Shown piece after piece: positions 42,505 to 45,469 of a stretch of DNA of 45,469 nucleotides; the stretch's first letter is position 1; each line of letters begins with the position of its first letter. The position numbers and the translations under genes are program-made. Source of the stretch: Thiotrichaceae bacterium (GTDB lineage: Bacteria > Pseudomonadota > Gammaproteobacteria > Thiotrichales > Thiotrichaceae). The stretch covers positions 1 through 45,469 of the forward strand of contig JALSJN010000076.1 of the NCBI GenBank assembly GCA_026989335.1, read 5' to 3'. The notes under the pieces are model-generated. The model did not search any database. It was given only the letters and a program-made list of their open reading frames with translations, and was not told the origin of the DNA.

Positions 42505-43782
42505 ATGTTTACAAAAGATATGCAATTAACTGGTTACGATGATGAGTTAGCCAGTGCGATTCAAAAAGAAGTACAACGTCAAGAAGATCATATTGAGCTA
42601 ATCGCTTCTGAGAATTACACCAGTCCACGAGTAATGGAAGCACAAGGTTCTGTACTTACCAACAAATATGCAGAAGGCTACCCTTCAAAACGTTATTACG
42701 GTGGTTGCGAATTTGTTGATATAGCGGAGCAATTAGCGATTGATCGTGTTAAAGAACTATTTAGTGCAGATTACGCAAATGTGCAGCCGCATTCGGGATC
42801 ATCCGCTAACATCGCAGTTTATATGGCTTTACTCCAACCGGGTGATACAGTTTTAGGGATGGCTTTAGCTGATGGTGGCCACTTAACGCATGGTTCGCAT
42901 GTAAGCTTTTCAGGTAAAATTTATAATGCGGTGCAGTATGGGTTAAAAGCTGAAACAGGTGAGATCGACTATGACCAAGTTGAAGCCTTAGCCAAAGAGC
43001 ATCAACCTAAAATGATTGTAGCAGGTTTCTCTGCTTATTCTCGTGTGGTTGATTGGCAACGTTTTCGTGATATCGCAGATAGTGTTGGGGCATATTTATT
43101 TGTTGATATGGCACATGTTGCGGGCTTGATTGCTGCGGGTGAATACCCATCACCGGTTGCAATTGCTGATGTGACGACCTCAACGACGCACAAAACCTTA
43201 CGTGGCCCTCGTGGCGGTATCATTCTTGCGAAAGCTAATCCTGAGATTGAGAAAAAGCTAAACTCAGTGGTTTTTCCTGGTACCCAAGGTGGCCCTTTAA
43301 TGCACGTGATTGCAGCCAAAGCGGTATCCTTTAAAGAGGCAATGGAGCCTGAGTATAAAACCTATCAGAAGCAAGTGGTGACGAACGCACGTGCCATGGC
43401 AAATGCCTTTATTGAGCGTGGCTACAATATTGTTTCTGGTGGTACAGACAATCACTTATTCTTAGTGGATTTGGTTGATAAAGGCTTAACCGGTAAAGCA
43501 GCGGATGCCGCGCTTGGGCAAGCCCATATCACCGTGAACATGAATGCCGTGCCTAATGACCCGCAGTCACCGTTTGTAACCAGTGGAATTCGTGTCGGTT
43601 CACCGGCGATTACCACCCGCGGGTTTACAGAAGCAGACAGCGTAGAACTAGCAGGTTGGATGTGCGACATCATGGATTCATTAGCGATGAACGCTGATGA
43701 CAGTGCAGCAGTTGATGCGGTTATTGATAGCACCCGTGCAAAAGTTTCTGAGATTTGTGCAAGGCTTCCTGTATATAAATAA
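42505..43782 (+). CDS. glyA: Serine hydroxymethyltransferase
   Basis: 425 residues (E. coli 417). PLP enzyme converting serine and THF to glycine and methylene-[33 protein letters not shown] near the start, [25 protein letters not shown] and the PLP-Lys in [21 protein letters not shown] ribosome-binding site. No glycine riboswitch is visible in the 84 bp upstream. nrdR follows 12 bp later. Confidence 0.97.
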   Translation: MFTKDMQLTGYDDELASAIQKEVQRQEDHIELIASENYTSPRVMEAQGSVLTNKYAEGYPSKRYYGGCEFVDIAEQLAIDRVKELFSADYANVQPHSGSSANIAVYMALLQPGDTVLGMALADGGHLTHGSHVSFSGKIYNAVQYGLKAETGEIDYDQVEALAKEHQPKMIVAGFSAYSRVVDWQRFRDIADSVGAYLFVDMAHVAGLIAAGEYPSPVAIADVTTSTTHKTLRGPRGGIILAKANPEIEKKLNSVVFPGTQGGPLMHVIAAKAVSFKEAMEPEYKTYQKQVVTNARAMANAFIERGYNIVSGGTDNHLFLVDLVDKGLTGKAADAALGQAHITVNMNAVPNDPQSPFVTSGIRVGSPAITTRGFTEADSVELAGWMCDIMDSLAMNADDSAAVDAVIDSTRAKVSEICARLPVYK

Positions 43783-43794
43783 TTTGAGGCTAAA

Positions 43795-44301
43795 ATGCAT
43801 TGTCCCTTTTGTGGAAATGATGATACTCGCGTAGTCGATTCTCGGTTAGCCAATGACGGCGATCAAGTGCGTCGTCGGCGCGAATGTCTATCAACAAAAT
43901 GTAAAGAGCGCTTTAGCACTTATGAGGTCGCAACTTTTAATATGCCTCCTGTAGTTAAATCTACGGGTGAAAAACAAGCTTTTGATGAACATAAGTTACG
44001 CGCAGGTTTGATGCGTGCGACACAAAAACGTCCAGTGGATGCCAAAGCTATTGATGGCGCTGTTTTGCATATTCAAAAACTGATTTTACATAGCGATAAA
44101 AGTGAAGTGAAATCCAGCCAAATTGGCGAATATGTAATGGAAGAATTACGCAAACTTGATGATGTCGCCTTTATTCGTTTTGCCTCGGTGTATCGTAATT
44201 TTAATGATATTGGTGAGTTTATCGAAGAGATAGAAGGCTTGGAAAAAAGCCCGAGTCCTGAGCTTAAAAAACGTCAAATTAAAATACCAGGTTCAGAGTA
44301 G
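43795..44301 (+). CDS. nrdR: Transcriptional repressor NrdR
   Basis: 168 residues. Zinc ribbon with C3, C6, C31 and C36 (MHCPFCGNDDTRVVDSR...RRRRECLSTKCKERFSTYE), then an ATP-cone (VVKSTGEKQAFDEHKLRAGLMRA...). Represses ribonucleotide reductase genes in response to ATP/dATP. The nrdR-ribD order is conserved; the stop codon TAG shares a G with the ribD GTG start. Confidence 0.97.
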   Translation: MHCPFCGNDDTRVVDSRLANDGDQVRRRRECLSTKCKERFSTYEVATFNMPPVVKSTGEKQAFDEHKLRAGLMRATQKRPVDAKAIDGAVLHIQKLILHSDKSEVKSSQIGEYVMEELRKLDDVAFIRFASVYRNFNDIGEFIEEIEGLEKSPSPELKKRQIKIPGSE

Positions 44302-45469
44302 TGATTGACGATAGTTTGCACGATTCAGGTTTTCAAAGTGTTGATTATCAACACATGGCACTTGCCATTCAGCTGGCAAAGAAAGGCCAGTACACTACAC
44401 ACCCAAACCCACGGGTAGGTTGCGTTATTGTTAAAGACAAGCAAATTATTGGTGAAGGCTATCACCAACGCGCGGGTGAGCCTCATGCAGAAATTAACGC
44501 TTTAGGACAACTACAATCTAAACAACTCACAGCACATGGTGCGACAGCTTATGTCACCCTAGAGCCTTGCTCTCACACAGGTAAAACACCGCCTTGCGCT
44601 AATGCATTAATAGAAGCTGATGTGGCGCGTGTTGTGATCGCCATGCAAGACCCTAATCCAAAAGTTGCAGGTCGAGGTATCGTCCAATTAAAAGAAGCGG
44701 GTATAGCTGTTGAGGTGGGGCTGTTAGAAGAACAGGCAAGGGCGCTTAACTGCGGTTTTATCAAGCGTATGGAACAAGGTTTGCCTTGGGTGCGGGTTAA
44801 ACTAGCCATGAGTCTTGATGGTAAAACGGCGATGGCATCGGGTGAAAGTCAGTGGATAACGGGAGAAGCTGCACGTCGTGATGTCCAGTTTATGCGCGCT
44901 AAATCCGATGCGATTTTAACCGGCAGCGGCACGGTATTGGCGGATGATCCTTCACTGAATGTGCGTTTAAGTGCCAAAGATTTAGGTGTTATTTATAACA
45001 ACACCATTAACAAGACTGATTTAGAGGTAACTAGCAACGAATCCGTAAGACAGCCAGCAAAAATCATCCTAGACACTCACTTAAAAACCCCCTTAGATGC
45101 AAAATTATTAGGCGTAACGGGTCACACAATTATCTGTACAAGTAGCCAAGATGAACGATTAAAGAAAGCATTTTATTCACAGGGGGCAGAAGTTCTGAAT
45201 TTTGAAAAAACTGAGGATAATAATCTGCCTTTAAAACAAGTTTTGCAGACTTTAGCAAAAAGAGAAATAAATGAAGTCCACGTTGAAGCCGGTGCAACAC
45301 TCTGTGGCGCATTAATTCAAGCACAACTTGTGGATGAAATAATCATTTACATGGCACCTAAATTAATGGGTGGCGATGCCCGAAGTTTATTAAATTTTAG
45401 CGGGCTAGATAGCATGGCAGATAACGTAAATCTAAACATAAGTGATATCCGCAGAGTCGGAAAAGATTG
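44301..45469 (+). CDS. ribD: Riboflavin biosynthesis deaminase/reductase RibD (3' end outside window)
   Basis: About 389 codons are present; no stop in the window. Start GTG at 44301 overlapping nrdR; an in-frame ATG at 44355 matches the E. coli start better (DYQHMALAIQLA). The deaminase domain has zinc motif HAE...PCSHTGKTPPC. The reductase domain follows (RVKLAMSLDGKTAMASGESQWIT; HVEAGATLCGALIQAQLVDEIIIYMAPKLMG). It deaminates and reduces the pyrimidine product of GTP cyclohydrolase II. Its end lies just beyond the window. Confidence 0.96.
   Translation, partial: MIDDSLHDSGFQSVDYQHMALAIQLAKKGQYTTHPNPRVGCVIVKDKQIIGEGYHQRAGEPHAEINALGQLQSKQLTAHGATAYVTLEPCSHTGKTPPCANALIEADVARVVIAMQDPNPKVAGRGIVQLKEAGIAVEVGLLEEQARALNCGFIKRMEQGLPWVRVKLAMSLDGKTAMASGESQWITGEAARRDVQFMRAKSDAILTGSGTVLADDPSLNVRLSAKDLGVIYNNTINKTDLEVTSNESVRQPAKIILDTHLKTPLDAKLLGVTGHTIICTSSQDERLKKAFYSQGAEVLNFEKTEDNNLPLKQVLQTLAKREINEVHVEAGATLCGALIQAQLVDEIIIYMAPKLMGGDARSLLNFSGLDSMADNVNLNISDIRRVGKD

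Noticed and set aside
43452..43853. Minus-strand 133-codon frame across glyA and nrdR
   Set aside because: It overlaps two well-supported genes and matches nothing recognisable.

Overview
The window is a gene-dense, AT-rich (low-40s % GC by eye) chromosomal segment of a gammaproteobacterium. The gene set supports this: 4.5S RNA next to dnaX-ybaB-recR, rep, yoaA-tsaB, pdxB, efpL/yeiP, mrcB with an LpoP-like lipoprotein, and glyA-nrdR-ribD. A flavocytochrome c-like locus and a possible LCIB-type carbonic anhydrase fit a sulfur-oxidising or autotrophic lineage such as Thiotrichales and relatives. That placement is inference. No tRNA, rRNA operon, CRISPR array or prophage is visible.

Layout. 1-3.6 kb: 3' half of the SRP RNA, a DUF2007 protein, dnaX with an A10 slippery tract, ybaB and recR. 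3.7-6.6 kb (minus): a very large exported metallopeptidase with a predicted outer-membrane barrel. 6.7-10.6 kb: HIT protein, LEA14-like lipoprotein, dcd, a small membrane protein and a K+ channel with two RCK domains, ending exactly against convergent pdxB. 11.9-17.7 kb: gspD, gspE and gspF of type II secretion, then a ComEA-like helix-hairpin-helix protein with a Lys/Ser tail and a strong terminator. 17.9-19.7 kb: galE and a Wza-like lipoprotein, then a terminator. 19.8-21.9 kb: efpL, an IS5-type transposase remnant, an NlpC/P60 lipoprotein, and a 157-bp MITE-like palindrome in the mrcB promoter region. 21.9-28.9 kb: mrcB, lpoP-like, yoaA, tsaB and an unrecognised zinc-ribbon protein. 29.1-34.2 kb: rep (minus) divergent from ampD, then a minus-strand pair of class I aminotransferase and putative LCIB-family carbonic anhydrase. 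34.3-38.4 kb: a Fic AMP-transferase behind a perfect inverted-repeat operator, htpX overlapping an M15 peptidase, and pyrD.

38.4-42.4 kb is the most unusual region. A membrane-anchored LuxR-type regulator is divergent from a lipoprotein that joins thrombospondin-type-3 Ca2+-binding repeats to an FccA-like mono-haem cytochrome c. A Tat-exported FccB-like flavoprotein lacking the usual flavin-linking Cys follows, then a cytochrome b561. Together they could form a periplasmic-to-membrane electron-transfer system related to sulfide dehydrogenase. 42.5-45.5 kb: glyA, nrdR and ribD, the last cut by the window edge.
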